Assembly (NCBI RefSeq): GCF_030732865.1
Contig: NZ_JASHKB010000006.1
Location: forward strand, 104,162 to 168,161
Length of the DNA: 64,000 nucleotides
Source of the DNA: Roseitalea sp. MMSF_3546
Lineage (GTDB): Bacteria > Pseudomonadota > Alphaproteobacteria > Rhizobiales > Rhizobiaceae
Direction of reading: 5' to 3'
Shown: in pieces, positions 24,935-34,166 of the stretch
Position numbering within the stretch: position 1 is the first letter of the stretch
Layout: each line of letters begins with the position of its first letter
Notes under the pieces: model-generated
What the model was told of the DNA's origin: nothing
Database searches by the model: none
The model's input: only the letters and a program-made list of their open reading frames with translations
Position numbers and translations under genes: made by a program

Positions 24935-26656
24935 TCAGTCGAATGCATGGGGATAATGGGTGCGGGCGAACGCATCGGAAACGTAGCCGTCGTCGAGATC
25001 GGAGCGAACGCGCTCGACGGGGCGTTCGGACGGCGCGCCATAGCCGCCACCGCCCCCGGTCATCAACCGGACGACACCATCCTTGGGCACCAGGAACCGC
25101 GTCGCCTTGGCGACGCGGTGTTCGGTGCCGTCCGGCATGATGACGATCGCATTGTTGGGCCGCCCTTGCCGGCCGCCCTCGAGCCCCCAGGGCGCGTTCT
25201 TGCTGCGCTCGAAGATCGACGTGATGTAGGTGTCCTCGAGCATCCGGAACTCGAAATCGATTCCGGCACCGCCGCGATGCCGCCCGGCGCCGCCCGAATC
25301 CGTCGCCAGGGCCATGCGCTCGACCAGCCAGGGGTTGCGCTGTTCCCAGACCTCGACAGGCGTGAACCGGGTGGCCGACTCCGAGATGTGCAGCATCGTG
25401 CCGCCATCGCCGTCGTGCCAGGCGCCCTGCCCCATCGGGTGTGGCGCGCCATCGGCCCACGCCTCGCCGGTCGCCTCGCGGGTGCCCCACCATACGACCG
25501 AGCCGATGCAGCCGCCGCTCTGCGCCGGCACCGCTTCGGGCAATGCCTTGGCGATGGCGTTGTAGATCACCTCGATCGCCTGCAGCGCCGGCCAGGCATA
25601 AAGAAAGCTTGGAGCGGGCGGCAGCGGATCGAACATCGAGCCGGGCCGCGTGACGACCTCGATGGGACGGAAATGGCCTTCATGGGGCGCTTCGCCATAA
25701 CCGGCCAGCATCGTGATCGCCACGCGACTTGCTGAAATCGTGGAAGGGAGCGGTGAGTTGACAGGCCCCTGCCGCGCCTCGGGCGCGGCCGAAAAATCGA
25801 TCCGGACGTCGGACCCGGAGATCTCGAGCGCCACCTCGAACGGGATCGAGGCGTCGGAAATGCCGTCATCGTCCATTTCGCCATGGCCGACATAGCGGCC
25901 ATCGGGGATCTTGTCGAAATAGCTGCGCACGACGGCTTCGCCGTGGTCGAACATGTTTTCCACCGCGCTGCGGCAGGTCTCGAGGCCGAACCGCTCGACC
26001 ACCTCACGGAAACCGCGCGCGCCGACGCGGCAGCCGGTCACCTGGGCATCGAGATCTCCGCGCACCATGTCGGGCACGCGGGAATTGGCGAGCACCATGC
26101 GGAAGATGTCGTCGTTGAGTTCGCCGCGCTTGTAGATCTTCACGCCCGGGAAGATCGTGCCTTCCTGAAAGACGTCGGTCGTGTCGGTGCAGTACGGGTC
26201 CTTGGCCGCGATATCCAGCCAATGACCCTTGATCGCGGTGTAGCCGATCAGTTCATCATCGTCATGGAAGACGGGCATGATGATCGCCACGTCCTGCGGG
26301 TGCGAGCCCGTTCCGAATGGCCAGTTGTAGATGAGCGCGTCGCCCGGTTCGAGCGCTTCCGGCCCGCCGGCGTTGCGGACCGCTTCGGCGATGCAGAAGT
26401 TGAGCGTTCCCATGAACAGCGGCAGGCTCGGCGCCTGGGCGAGCAGCCGTACCTTGTCGTCATAGATGGCGACCGCGAAGTCGAGCACCTCGTAGATGAT
26501 GGGCGAGAACGCGGTGCGCACCAGCGCCCGCTTCATCTGGTTGGCGGCCGAATTGAGCGCGTGTCGGACGACTTCGGTGGTGATCGGGTCGACCTCGCCG
26601 GCAGCACCCCTGTCGAAGCGTCCTGCCTTGTGGACGACCGGTTCCTTGAGGGTCAT
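24935..26656 (-). CDS. hyuB: Hydantoinase/oxoprolinase subunit B
   Basis: The protein has 573 residues. The HyuB/HydantoinaseB pattern is clear from the start: DPITTEVVRHALNSAANQMK, then SPIIYEVLDFAVAIYD, PGDALIYNWPFGTGSHPQDV and GGAGRHRGGAGIDFEFRM. With HyuA it forms an ATP-dependent enzyme that opens cyclic amides or imides (N-methylhydantoin, 5-oxoproline) or carboxylates ketones; subfamily substrate cannot be told by eye. The gene starts 5 bases after hyuA. Confidence 0.92.
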   Translation of the reverse strand: MTLKEPVVHKAGRFDRGAAGEVDPITTEVVRHALNSAANQMKRALVRTAFSPIIYEVLDFAVAIYDDKVRLLAQAPSLPLFMGTLNFCIAEAVRNAGGPEALEPGDALIYNWPFGTGSHPQDVAIIMPVFHDDDELIGYTAIKGHWLDIAAKDPYCTDTTDVFQEGTIFPGVKIYKRGELNDDIFRMVLANSRVPDMVRGDLDAQVTGCRVGARGFREVVERFGLETCRSAVENMFDHGEAVVRSYFDKIPDGRYVGHGEMDDDGISDASIPFEVALEISGSDVRIDFSAAPEARQGPVNSPLPSTISASRVAITMLAGYGEAPHEGHFRPIEVVTRPGSMFDPLPPAPSFLYAWPALQAIEVIYNAIAKALPEAVPAQSGGCIGSVVWWGTREATGEAWADGAPHPMGQGAWHDGDGGTMLHISESATRFTPVEVWEQRNPWLVERMALATDSGGAGRHRGGAGIDFEFRMLEDTYITSIFERSKNAPWGLEGGRQGRPNNAIVIMPDGTEHRVAKATRFLVPKDGVVRLMTGGGGGYGAPSERPVERVRSDLDDGYVSDAFARTHYPHAFD

Positions 26657-26660
26657 GAGC

Positions 26661-28679
26661 TCAATCCCTTTCGAGAATCATCTCGCCGATGGCGCCGATG
26701 CGCGCCGTCCATCCGGCGTCCAGATAGGTCGTCGTCGTCGCCTCGATGACAATCGCCGGACCCGCCACCGGCTCGGCAATGGCCTCGCGTTCGACGATCC
26801 GGAACGGTACGCGCCGCTTGAGGGAGAACGAGTGGGCCTCGAGCGGTTCGCGGGGTGTGCTCGCGACCGGTTGTGGACGCTCGCCGATGTCACGGCGGGG
26901 CAAAGGCAGGGTCGTGCTTGCGCGCACCGAGACCAGTTCGACGCTCTCGTTCATGGTCTTGCCGAAGGTCTGGGTATACTCGTCGACGAACCGGGCACGA
27001 ATGGCTTCGATCGGTTCGGCGATCGCCATTCCATCGAGTTCCACCTCGACGGTGAGCCAGTGCTCCTGCCCCTTGTAGCGCAGATCGAGGTTGACCGTGC
27101 GTATCGCGTCCGTCGCGTGAGCGGTATTGCGGGCCTCGATCGTTTCGAACAGTTCGCCGACGACCGCGTCGATCGCCGGCACGCTGGCCGGCACGAAATC
27201 CATGATGCGTGTCAGCGCGGCCGATTGCACCATGTCCGCGCCCAGCAGGCCCCAGGCGGAGAAATTGCCCGCGAACGGCGGCACGACGATGCGGCGCATG
27301 GCCAGTTCGTCGGCCAGAAGGCACGCCATGAGCGGCCCCGCCCCGCCAAAGGGCAGCAGGGTCATGCCGCGCGGGTCGAGGCCCTGATCGACCGAGATCT
27401 CGCGGATGGCGTTCGCCATGGCCGCGCTCGATATGCGCATGATGCCCGACGCGGTGTGCTCGATGTCCTTGCCGATCGCCTCGGCGACGGGGGCGATCGC
27501 CGCTTCCGCCTTGCCCAGATCGAGATGGATCCCCGAAGCGAGATCGCCGGGCCCGAGCATGCCCAGATATGCCGCCGCATCGGTCGTGGTCGGCACGACG
27601 CCGCCCTTGCCATAGGCGGCCGGCCCCGGGCTTGCACCGGCGCTTTTCGGACCGACACGCATCAGCTTGCCGACATCGACATGGGCGATCGAGCCGCCGC
27701 CGGAGCCGATGGACCGGACATCGACCCAGGACGTCTGTATCGGCATGTTGTCGATCATGCCTTCATAGAGCACCTGCGGCTGGCCGTTCAGGATCAGCGC
27801 GGTGTCGAAGCTCGTGCCGCCCACATCGGCCGTGATCAGCGTGTCGATATCGAGCGCCTTGGCGATTTCGCCGGCGCCCTGGGCTCCGCCGACCGGGCCG
27901 GACATGATCGTCTCGAAGGGTCGGTCCTCGGCTTCGGCAAAACTCATCGAGCCGCTGCCCGACCGGGTGATCAGGCACGTCCCCGCAAAACCGAGCGCCT
28001 GCAGCCGTCCTTCGAGACGGCGCAGATAGCTCGACATGCGCGCCCGGACGAACGCATCGATGGCCGTGGTGCTGGTGCGCTCATATTCGCGATATTCGCG
28101 CGAGATGCGGTGCGACAGCGAGATGCCGCCCTTAAAGCCGGCCTCGCGCATCAGCCGCTCGACTTCCAGTTCATGAGCCGGATTGGCGTAGGCGTTGATC
28201 AGACTGACCGCCACGCTGTCGACGCCCTCTTCCATGAACGTCCGTGCGGCGGCCTCGACGGACCGGGGATCGACAGGCGTCCGCTCGCTGCCATCGGCCA
28301 TGATCCGGCCGCCCACCTCGAGGCGCAGCCGGCGCGGCACGAGCGGCCGTGTCTGGCGCCAGAACAGATTGTACATCTCGGCACGATCGCCGCGCCGGAT
28401 CTCCAGGACATCGCGAAAGCCCTCGGTCGCGATCAGGCCGATCTTGGCGCCGCGCCGTTCCAGCAGCGCATTGAGCCCCACCGTTGTCCCGTGCAGGAAA
28501 AAACGCGCATCGCCGATCACCGACCGGGGGACATGTCGCGTGATCGCATCGATGACGCCCTCTTCGGGCGCGTCGGGCACGGTGGGCACCTTTCCGACGA
28601 AGGACCGACCCTGCGCTTCATCGAAATAGACAAGATCGGTGAAGGTGCCGCCAATATCGACCCCGATGCGGGTTGCCAT
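26661..28679 (-). CDS. hyuA: Hydantoinase/oxoprolinase subunit A
   Basis: The protein has 672 residues. The N-terminal ASKHA-type phosphate loop MATRIGVDIGGTFTDLVYFD and the central TADVGGTSFDTALILNGQPQ are characteristic of HyuA. PRGMTLLPFGGAGPLMACLL is the conserved C-terminal-half motif. The subunit binds ATP and activates the substrate carbonyl for hydrolysis together with HyuB. It is the second gene of the operon, behind the solute-binding protein gene and a stable hairpin. Confidence 0.93.
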   Translation of the reverse strand: MATRIGVDIGGTFTDLVYFDEAQGRSFVGKVPTVPDAPEEGVIDAITRHVPRSVIGDARFFLHGTTVGLNALLERRGAKIGLIATEGFRDVLEIRRGDRAEMYNLFWRQTRPLVPRRLRLEVGGRIMADGSERTPVDPRSVEAAARTFMEEGVDSVAVSLINAYANPAHELEVERLMREAGFKGGISLSHRISREYREYERTSTTAIDAFVRARMSSYLRRLEGRLQALGFAGTCLITRSGSGSMSFAEAEDRPFETIMSGPVGGAQGAGEIAKALDIDTLITADVGGTSFDTALILNGQPQVLYEGMIDNMPIQTSWVDVRSIGSGGGSIAHVDVGKLMRVGPKSAGASPGPAAYGKGGVVPTTTDAAAYLGMLGPGDLASGIHLDLGKAEAAIAPVAEAIGKDIEHTASGIMRISSAAMANAIREISVDQGLDPRGMTLLPFGGAGPLMACLLADELAMRRIVVPPFAGNFSAWGLLGADMVQSAALTRIMDFVPASVPAIDAVVGELFETIEARNTAHATDAIRTVNLDLRYKGQEHWLTVEVELDGMAIAEPIEAIRARFVDEYTQTFGKTMNESVELVSVRASTTLPLPRRDIGERPQPVASTPREPLEAHSFSLKRRVPFRIVEREAIAEPVAGPAIVIEATTTTYLDAGWTARIGAIGEMILERD

Positions 28680-28747
28680 GGTCTGCCTTTCGCTTGGTCT
28701 TGTTCGAGCCTTGCCGGGCGCGCGCGATGACGCCCGGAGGACGGGAA

Positions 28748-28780
28748 GGCGCGGACGGCAGGGAGGAAGCCGCCCGCGCC
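28748..28780 (-). terminator. Intercistronic GC hairpin between binding-protein gene and hyuA
   Basis: The stem is GGCGCGG-ac-GGC paired with GCC-gc-CCGCGCC around a 9-base loop, 12 bases beyond the stop of the solute-binding protein gene. No T-run follows, so partial termination or mRNA protection is likely. This would fit higher expression of the binding protein than of the downstream genes. Confidence 0.6.
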
Positions 28781-28791
28781 GACCTCGGGCC

Positions 28792-30387
28792 TCAGTCGGC
28801 GGCCCAGTCGCGGAACTCGGGGATGGGTCCGTAGGTGTAGGAGATCACGGCATCGCTGAGCACGATCACGGGCTGGTCCTCGAAGAACAGGATCTTCGGA
28901 TAGGCCGCGCGCCACAGCTTGACCGCCTCGTCCATGATGCGCTGGCGCTCCTCGGGATCGGTGGTGCGTCGCAATTCGGCCGTCAGTTCGTCGACCTCGG
29001 GAATGCACACCTCGGTCAGATTGTGCACGACGTCGCACAGAACGTCATAGCCCCACAGATAACCGACCTCGAACACGCCGGGGCCGTTGAGCCGCATCAG
29101 CGACTGCACCTTGTGGCCCTGCGACAGCTCCTGGAATTCGGCCGCGGGTGCGACCTTGATCGACAGGTTGATGCCGATCTCGCGCCAGGTGCTCTGCAGG
29201 ATGGTCGCGAGCTGCTGCTGGGTCGGGTCGCCCTCCCGGATCATCACCTCGACATCGACGGGAAGCTCGAGGCCGCTTTCCTCCATCAGCGCCTTGGCAC
29301 GCTCCAGGTCGAACGGCACGGGCTGGCTGATCTCGGGGTTGAAGCCGGGCAGGCTCGGCATGATCGGCCCGTAGTAAAGGGTGCCATAGCCGAACGCCAC
29401 GCGGTCGAGAATGTCCTGATAGGGCACGGCGTGATGGACCGCTTCGCGGACCTTGACGTTGGTCCAGGGCTCCTTGGAATTGGGCAGGATCATCTGCTGT
29501 GCGAAAGGCGCGCTGAACGGCAGGACGCGGATGCCTTCGCTGTCCTCGAGCGTGCGCGCGGCGCGCTTGGAAAGGCCCATCGTGATGTCGGCCTGCGCCG
29601 TGCGGGCCTGAAGCAGCAACGTCGGCGCCGCGCTGATCCAGTTGACGCGGATCCGGTCCGAGGCCGGCGCCTTCCCGCCATAGGCCTCGTTCGCCACCAG
29701 ATCGGCGCTCTGGTTGGGCGTATAGGCTTCCAGCTTGAACGGGCCCGAGGCGGTCACGTTGGAGGACATGAACTCATTTGGCTGGCCGGCCGCGACCCCG
29801 CCATTGGCCTCGACGACGGCCGGATCGACGATCGAACTGGCCGGGGTCGCCCAGACGATCGGCATGCTGGCATTAGGTTTGTTCAGCGTGATGACGACCG
29901 TGTAGTCGTCCGGCGTCTCGATCGACTCGATAATGACCGGGTCGAGGAAGCCGTCAGTGATGAAATAGGCGCCGCAGCCGCCCATCGTCAGGACCCGCTC
30001 GAAAGAGTACTTGAAGGCGGCCGCATCGACCGGCGCACCGCTTTCGAACGCAAAGCCTTCCTTCAGCGCGAGCGTGTAGACCAGCCCGTCCTCGCTCACC
30101 TCATAGCTGTCGACCAGGTAGGGCTCGACGGTGCCGTAGTCGATTTCTTTGACGCCGTGACGCCCGTCCGTGACGGCATACCGGAACGGCCGAACGTAGA
30201 AGTTCTGGATGTAGGCGATCTCCTCGATGCCGCACGCCCATGCCGGGTCGAGCGTGCTGGGCGCAACCGCCGCATTGATCATGAGGGCATCGTTCTGGGC
30301 GAGTGCCGCCGGAACCGAACCGGCGAGCATGCAGGCAGCCAGCAACCCACCGACAAACGGGTGCCGGCTCATTTCAAGCGATCTCAT
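28792..30387 (-). CDS. ABC transporter solute-binding protein, family 5 (peptide/opine type)
   Basis: The protein has 531 residues, starting at the ATG at 30387 (GGAGGAGAATCCC upstream). Its signal peptide is GLLAACMLAGSVPAALAQ. Family SBP_bac_5 features include the opening LDPAWACGIEEIAYIQNFYV and VEPYLVDSYEVSEDGLVYTL, then the LREGxxF-like LALKEGFAFESGAPVDAAAF. It captures a solute for the DppBCDF-type importer encoded downstream. With hydantoinase subunits in the operon, the ligand may be a cyclic amide, a lactam or a pyroglutamyl-like compound; that is inference. Confidence 0.91.
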   Translation of the reverse strand: MRSLEMSRHPFVGGLLAACMLAGSVPAALAQNDALMINAAVAPSTLDPAWACGIEEIAYIQNFYVRPFRYAVTDGRHGVKEIDYGTVEPYLVDSYEVSEDGLVYTLALKEGFAFESGAPVDAAAFKYSFERVLTMGGCGAYFITDGFLDPVIIESIETPDDYTVVITLNKPNASMPIVWATPASSIVDPAVVEANGGVAAGQPNEFMSSNVTASGPFKLEAYTPNQSADLVANEAYGGKAPASDRIRVNWISAAPTLLLQARTAQADITMGLSKRAARTLEDSEGIRVLPFSAPFAQQMILPNSKEPWTNVKVREAVHHAVPYQDILDRVAFGYGTLYYGPIMPSLPGFNPEISQPVPFDLERAKALMEESGLELPVDVEVMIREGDPTQQQLATILQSTWREIGINLSIKVAPAAEFQELSQGHKVQSLMRLNGPGVFEVGYLWGYDVLCDVVHNLTEVCIPEVDELTAELRRTTDPEERQRIMDEAVKLWRAAYPKILFFEDQPVIVLSDAVISYTYGPIPEFRDWAAD

Positions 30388-30758
30388 GGGATTCTCCTCC
30401 TTCAATCGATGCCTCAGCGGTGACCGCGCCATGGCGCGCAGCCGCCCGATCCTCCTTCTCGGCGTCGTTGCCAGACTGGCCGAGAGGAAATTTATTTTCT
30501 TATAGTGCATGACAGTGGCGGCCTGTCAATCCTTGGACGCCGCCCGGTTGGCGGAAAAATGCACGATTACCGGGAACTGCACAGGGGGCTTCTCTTCCAG
30601 TGCGTTGTATATGAATGATTTTTTCGCCCAATCGGCGCTTCGGGTTTGTGCGCAACGCCGGGCATTCGCCCTCTCCTGGCTTGACAATTGTTTCTTATAG
30701 GAATTTATGTCGATCCATAAGAAAGCGACGACCAAGGCCCACCGAAGACGGGATCGAG
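30388..30758. promoter_or_regulatory. Divergent promoter region with paired TTTCTTATAG elements
   Basis: There is no gene in these 370 bases. TTTCTTATAG occurs twice as a direct repeat, at 30496-30505 and 30691-30700, and ATAAGAAA at 30717-30724 adds an inverted copy to the second. A plus-strand TTGACA (30681-30686) directly precedes the second copy. A minus-strand TTGACA (30529-30524) lies 19 bases from TATAAG within the first. This looks like two divergent promoters, each covered by the same operator. Confidence 0.6.
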
Positions 30759-31793
30759 ATGCAGCAAGCGGACACCCTTGCATGGACCGGCGACCGGATC
30801 GCGTTCGACGCGTTGGTCGAACGGCTGACGGCGATCCTCGTCAGCCACGGCGCAAGCCGTCATGTGGCCGCCATCATCGCGCGCAACTGCGCGATGTGCG
30901 AACGCGACGGATGCACGAGCCACGGCGTCTTCCGCATGGCCGGCTATGCGTCCTCGCTCGGCTGCCGATGGGTCGACGGCCACGCGGTCCCAGCCATCGA
31001 GGACGCGGCTCCGGCATATTGTCGTGTCGATGCGCGAAACGGATTTGCGCAGCCCGCGCTCGAGGCGGCCCGCGAACTCTCCGTCGAAAAGGCGCGCCGC
31101 ACCGGCCTCGCCGCCATCGCCATCCGCGGCTCGCACCATCTCAGCGCGCTGTGGCCGGATGTCGAACCCTTCGCTCGTGCCGGGCTGATCGCGTTGAGCG
31201 TTGTCAACAGCTTTCGCTGCACCGTGCCGCACGGCGGCGGCAGCGCGCTGTTCGGCACGAACCCGGTCGCGTTCGCCGTGCCGCGATCCGGCGATGATCC
31301 ACTGGTCTTCGACATGGCGACCAGTGCGATCCCCAACGGCGACGTGCAGATCGCCGCAAGGACCGGGGAGCGGTTGCCCGAGGGCGTTGCGGTCGACGCC
31401 AGCGGTGTGCCGACCACGGACCCCGACGCCGTGCTCGACGGCGGCGCCTTGCTGACGTTCGGCGGACACAAGGGCTCGGCGCTGTCGATGATGGTCGAAT
31501 TGCTCGCGGCCGGCCTGACCGGCGGGCATTTCTCGCACGAATTCGACTGGTCCGGCCATGACGGCGCGCAGACGCCGCACACCGGCCAGTTCGTGCTCCT
31601 GATAGACCCGCAGCATGCGGGCGGGCGGCGGTTCGGCGAGCGGGTCGAGACATTGATCAAGGATATGCGGTCCGCAGGCGTGCAGCGGCTTCCCGGAGAT
31701 CGGCGCTACCGCAACCGGCGACGTGCCGAGCGGGAAGGCATCCACATCGGCGCGGAAGAACGCGCCAGACTCGACGCGCTTCTGGCACGCTGA
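30759..31793 (+). CDS. Malate/lactate-dehydrogenase-family reductase, DpkA-like
   Basis: The protein has 344 residues of the Ldh_2 (PF02615-type) family, unrelated to Rossmann LDH. The stretches DGCTSHGVFRMAGYASSL, RVDARNGFAQPALEAAREL and GSHHLSALWPDVEPFARAG closely resemble Delta1-piperideine-2-carboxylate/Delta1-pyrroline-2-carboxylate reductase (DpkA/LhpI). That enzyme reduces cyclic imino acids with NADPH to pipecolate or proline. The gene is divergent from the hydantoinase operon, which could also handle cyclic amino-acid derivatives. An XRE-cupin regulator gene follows. Confidence 0.82.
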   Translation: MQQADTLAWTGDRIAFDALVERLTAILVSHGASRHVAAIIARNCAMCERDGCTSHGVFRMAGYASSLGCRWVDGHAVPAIEDAAPAYCRVDARNGFAQPALEAARELSVEKARRTGLAAIAIRGSHHLSALWPDVEPFARAGLIALSVVNSFRCTVPHGGGSALFGTNPVAFAVPRSGDDPLVFDMATSAIPNGDVQIAARTGERLPEGVAVDASGVPTTDPDAVLDGGALLTFGGHKGSALSMMVELLAAGLTGGHFSHEFDWSGHDGAQTPHTGQFVLLIDPQHAGGRRFGERVETLIKDMRSAGVQRLPGDRRYRNRRRAEREGIHIGAEERARLDALLAR

Positions 31794-31937
31794 CAACGAC
31801 ATCGAGACACCGGCGCCCCTGGACCGAGACAGGATTCGACTTCCATGAAAGAGCAAAGCCGGGCACGTTCGATCGAACACACCAGCGACAGGGGACACCC
31901 GCTGCGGGACCTCGTCGATCAACACAATGGAGACACA

Positions 31938-32525
31938 GTGCCGGTCAATCGCTCGCTTACGCTTTCGACGACGGTGCGCCAATTGCGTCTGGCTGCGGGG
32001 CTGACGTTGAACCAGCTTGCCAAGCGCAGCGCGCTGGCGCCATCGACCCTGTCGAAGATCGAAAATGGCCAGATGTCGCCGACCTACGATTCGATCGTCA
32101 GCCTTGCATCCGGCCTCGGCGTCGATGTCGGGGAATTGTTCGAGGGCAAGTCCGTGCCGGCGATCAGCGGCCGACGGGCGATCACGCGGCGCGGCGAAGG
32201 CATCAAGCACAGCACCGGCCACTATGATTACGAGATGCTGTGTACGGACCTTGCGAACAAGAAGTTCGTCCCGCTGCTCAGCGAGATCAAGGCGAATTCG
32301 ACCCAGTCGTTCAGCGCCATGATCAGCCACGCCGGCGAGGAGTTCTTCTACGTGCTGTCCGGCGAGGTGACGCTGCACACCGAGCACTATGCCCCGGCGC
32401 GCCTGGGTCCCGGCGACAGTTGCTATTTCGACAGCATGATGGGTCATGCGCTGGTGTCGACCGGCGACGAACCGGCGACGGTCCTTTGGATCTGCTCGCA
32501 GGTCACCGGCGCGCTGGCCGAGTGA
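31938..32525 (+). CDS. XRE-family regulator with C-terminal cupin domain (1)
   Basis: From the GTG at 31938 (GGAG 5 bases upstream) the protein has 195 residues; an ATG at 31845 is an alternative that adds 31 residues. The HTH is TTVRQLRLAAGLTLNQLAKR and ALAPSTLSKIENGQMSPTYD. The cupin half holds SHAGEEFFYVLSGEVTLHTE and PGDSCYFDSMMGHALVSTGD. Regulators of this kind sense a small ligand and control neighbouring catabolic genes. The divergent TTTCTTATAG operators upstream are candidate targets. Two further XRE-cupin regulators occur in the window. Confidence 0.88.
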   Translation: MPVNRSLTLSTTVRQLRLAAGLTLNQLAKRSALAPSTLSKIENGQMSPTYDSIVSLASGLGVDVGELFEGKSVPAISGRRAITRRGEGIKHSTGHYDYEMLCTDLANKKFVPLLSEIKANSTQSFSAMISHAGEEFFYVLSGEVTLHTEHYAPARLGPGDSCYFDSMMGHALVSTGDEPATVLWICSQVTGALAE

Positions 32526-32573
32526 GAGCCCATCCAGACCGAACCGACGTCCCCACAACGAACGGAGGCCACC

Positions 32574-32879
32574 ATGCGGCGCATGCTCGTATTCTTCTCG
32601 CTCAAGCCGGAAACCGACCCGAAAACCTATGAGGAATGGGCGCGCACGGTCGACATTCCCCAGGTCAATGCCTTCGACAGCGTGGCCTCGTTCACGGTGC
32701 ACCGCTGCGCATCCACCATTGGCGACAAGCCGTCCCCGCACGACTATGTCGAGATCCTCGACGTCTCCGATCCCGACGCGTTCGACCGCGATCTGGTCAG
32801 CGACACGATGAAGGCGCTCGCGAAGGACTTCGCGCAATATGCCGAGCCGCCGGCATTCGTCTGGACCGAACCGCTCTGA
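32574..32879 (+). CDS. HapK/REDY-like small protein
   Basis: The protein has 101 residues and starts MRRMLVFFSLKPETDPKTYE. HDYVEILDVSDPDAFDRDL and FAQYAEPPAFVWTEPL match the REDY-like (HapK) family, small alpha/beta-barrel proteins first noted in a prodigiosin-type cluster, of unknown catalytic role. The start is 48 bases after the regulator's stop with AACGGAGG upstream. No pigment genes are nearby, so it probably serves the adjacent catabolic genes. Confidence 0.75.
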   Translation: MRRMLVFFSLKPETDPKTYEEWARTVDIPQVNAFDSVASFTVHRCASTIGDKPSPHDYVEILDVSDPDAFDRDLVSDTMKALAKDFAQYAEPPAFVWTEPL

Positions 32880-32898
32880 ACGGCGCATAGGGACGCAT

Positions 32899-32936
32899 CG
32901 CTGCTGCGGCGAGAACGTCTCATCGGCGCAGCAGCG
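32899..32936. terminator. Long inverted repeat between convergent genes
   Basis: CGCTGCTGCG at 32899-32908 pairs perfectly with CGCAGCAGCG at 32927-32936 (10 bases, loop of 18). It overlaps the last codons of the reductase gene and lies between convergent ends, so it may act as a shared terminator. There is no clear T-run. Confidence 0.45.
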
Positions 32937-34104
32937 TCTTCAGGCCGACCGCCGGATCGGCCAATTGCGCGGGATCGACCCTGATGTCGCGCTCGATCAG
33001 ACGTTCGCCCAGCTTGACATCCCGCGCGACCGAATTGCCTTCGCCGACGCCGCTGACCGATATCGGCGCTCCGTGCTCATCGTGCTGGAACAGCAGCAAA
33101 CCGTTCGCCCCGGCGGCACGGCGCGTGTAGGGCCAGCCCGCTCGGTAAAGGCCAGCCACCTGAAGCGTGAGTTCGTACTGATCGGACCAGAACCAGGGAA
33201 CCGTGCCATAAGGGGTCAGATCGCCGAGCATGGCGCGCGCGGCGTGCGCGCCCTGGTCCTGCGCGGCCCGCCAGCTTTCGAGCCGTACGATCGCGCCACG
33301 CCACGCAAAGGCGCAGCAGTCGCCGGCGGCGAAGACGTTCCGGGCGGACGTCCTGAAATGCGCGTCGACGGCAATGCCGTTGTCGATATCGAGCCCTGCC
33401 GTTTCGGCGAGGTCGGTCGCCGGCACGGCTCCGACGGCGCAGACGACCAAGTCAAAGGTCTGGCACGCGCCATCGCCGGTGCGGATTTCGTGCGATGATG
33501 CACCGGTCACATCGGCGTTCTTGACGATCCGCACCCCCGCCTCGATGTGGCGCGCTTCCAGTATCGCTGCGATCGGCTCGGGCACCGCGCGGCCCATCAG
33601 CGCATCGCCGGCCTCGTACACGGTCACCTCGGCGCCGCGGATTCGCGCCGTGGCGGCCAGTTCCATCCCCAGAACGCCGCCGCCGACGATGGCCAGGCGC
33701 GCACCCGGCACGATCGCATCGGCGATCCTGCGCGCATCGTCGAGCGTGCGCAGCGTCAAGGCGCTTTCGAAACCCGGCAGGGTCCGCGCCGTCGCGCCCG
33801 TCGCCAGCAGCAACCGGTCGTACCGCGCCATGCTGTCGTCGTCGAACCGCACGGCCCTTTCCACCGGATCGAGGGCGACCGCCCGCGCGCCAAGCATGAG
33901 TTCGATGCCGGCTTCGGTCAGCGTTTCCGGTGGGACGATCGGCTTGACCTCGGGCGGAAACGTCTTGGACAGGGGCGGCCGTTCGTAGGGCGCGTGCCGT
34001 TCGTCGCCGAACAGGCAGACCCGTCCAGCGAAACCGGCCTCGCGCAGCGTCAGGGCGGCGCGCACGCCGCATTCGCCCGCACCGATGATGACGAAGGTTT
34101 CCAT
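32920..34104 (-). CDS. FAD/NAD ferredoxin reductase, MocF-like
   Basis: The protein has 394 residues. An N-terminal FAD-binding GxGxxG appears in FVIIGAGECGVRAALTLREA, the NAD GxGxxG in RLAIVGGGVLGMELAATARI, and the second FAD motif in RNVFAAGDCCAF. HAPYERPPLSKTF is typical of reductases that serve Rieske or 2Fe-2S ferredoxins of oxygenases. In rhizopine catabolism MocF is such a reductase for MocE and MocD. Here MocE- and MocD-like genes lie in the divergent arm of the same regulon about 10 kb away. I infer this to be the electron-input component. Confidence 0.87.
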   Translation of the reverse strand: METFVIIGAGECGVRAALTLREAGFAGRVCLFGDERHAPYERPPLSKTFPPEVKPIVPPETLTEAGIELMLGARAVALDPVERAVRFDDDSMARYDRLLLATGATARTLPGFESALTLRTLDDARRIADAIVPGARLAIVGGGVLGMELAATARIRGAEVTVYEAGDALMGRAVPEPIAAILEARHIEAGVRIVKNADVTGASSHEIRTGDGACQTFDLVVCAVGAVPATDLAETAGLDIDNGIAVDAHFRTSARNVFAAGDCCAFAWRGAIVRLESWRAAQDQGAHAARAMLGDLTPYGTVPWFWSDQYELTLQVAGLYRAGWPYTRRAAGANGLLLFQHDEHGAPISVSGVGEGNSVARDVKLGERLIERDIRVDPAQLADPAVGLKTLLRR

Positions 34105-34166
34105 GTCGTTCCGAGCCTGGGACCTCGAAGATATCACGCCCTGTTTGCGTGCCGTCACTTGTCTGT

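Noticed and set aside
26496..28730. 744-codon plus-strand frame opposite hyuA/hyuB
   Set aside because: It is an antisense shadow; the minus strand carries complete HyuA motifs and operon spacing.
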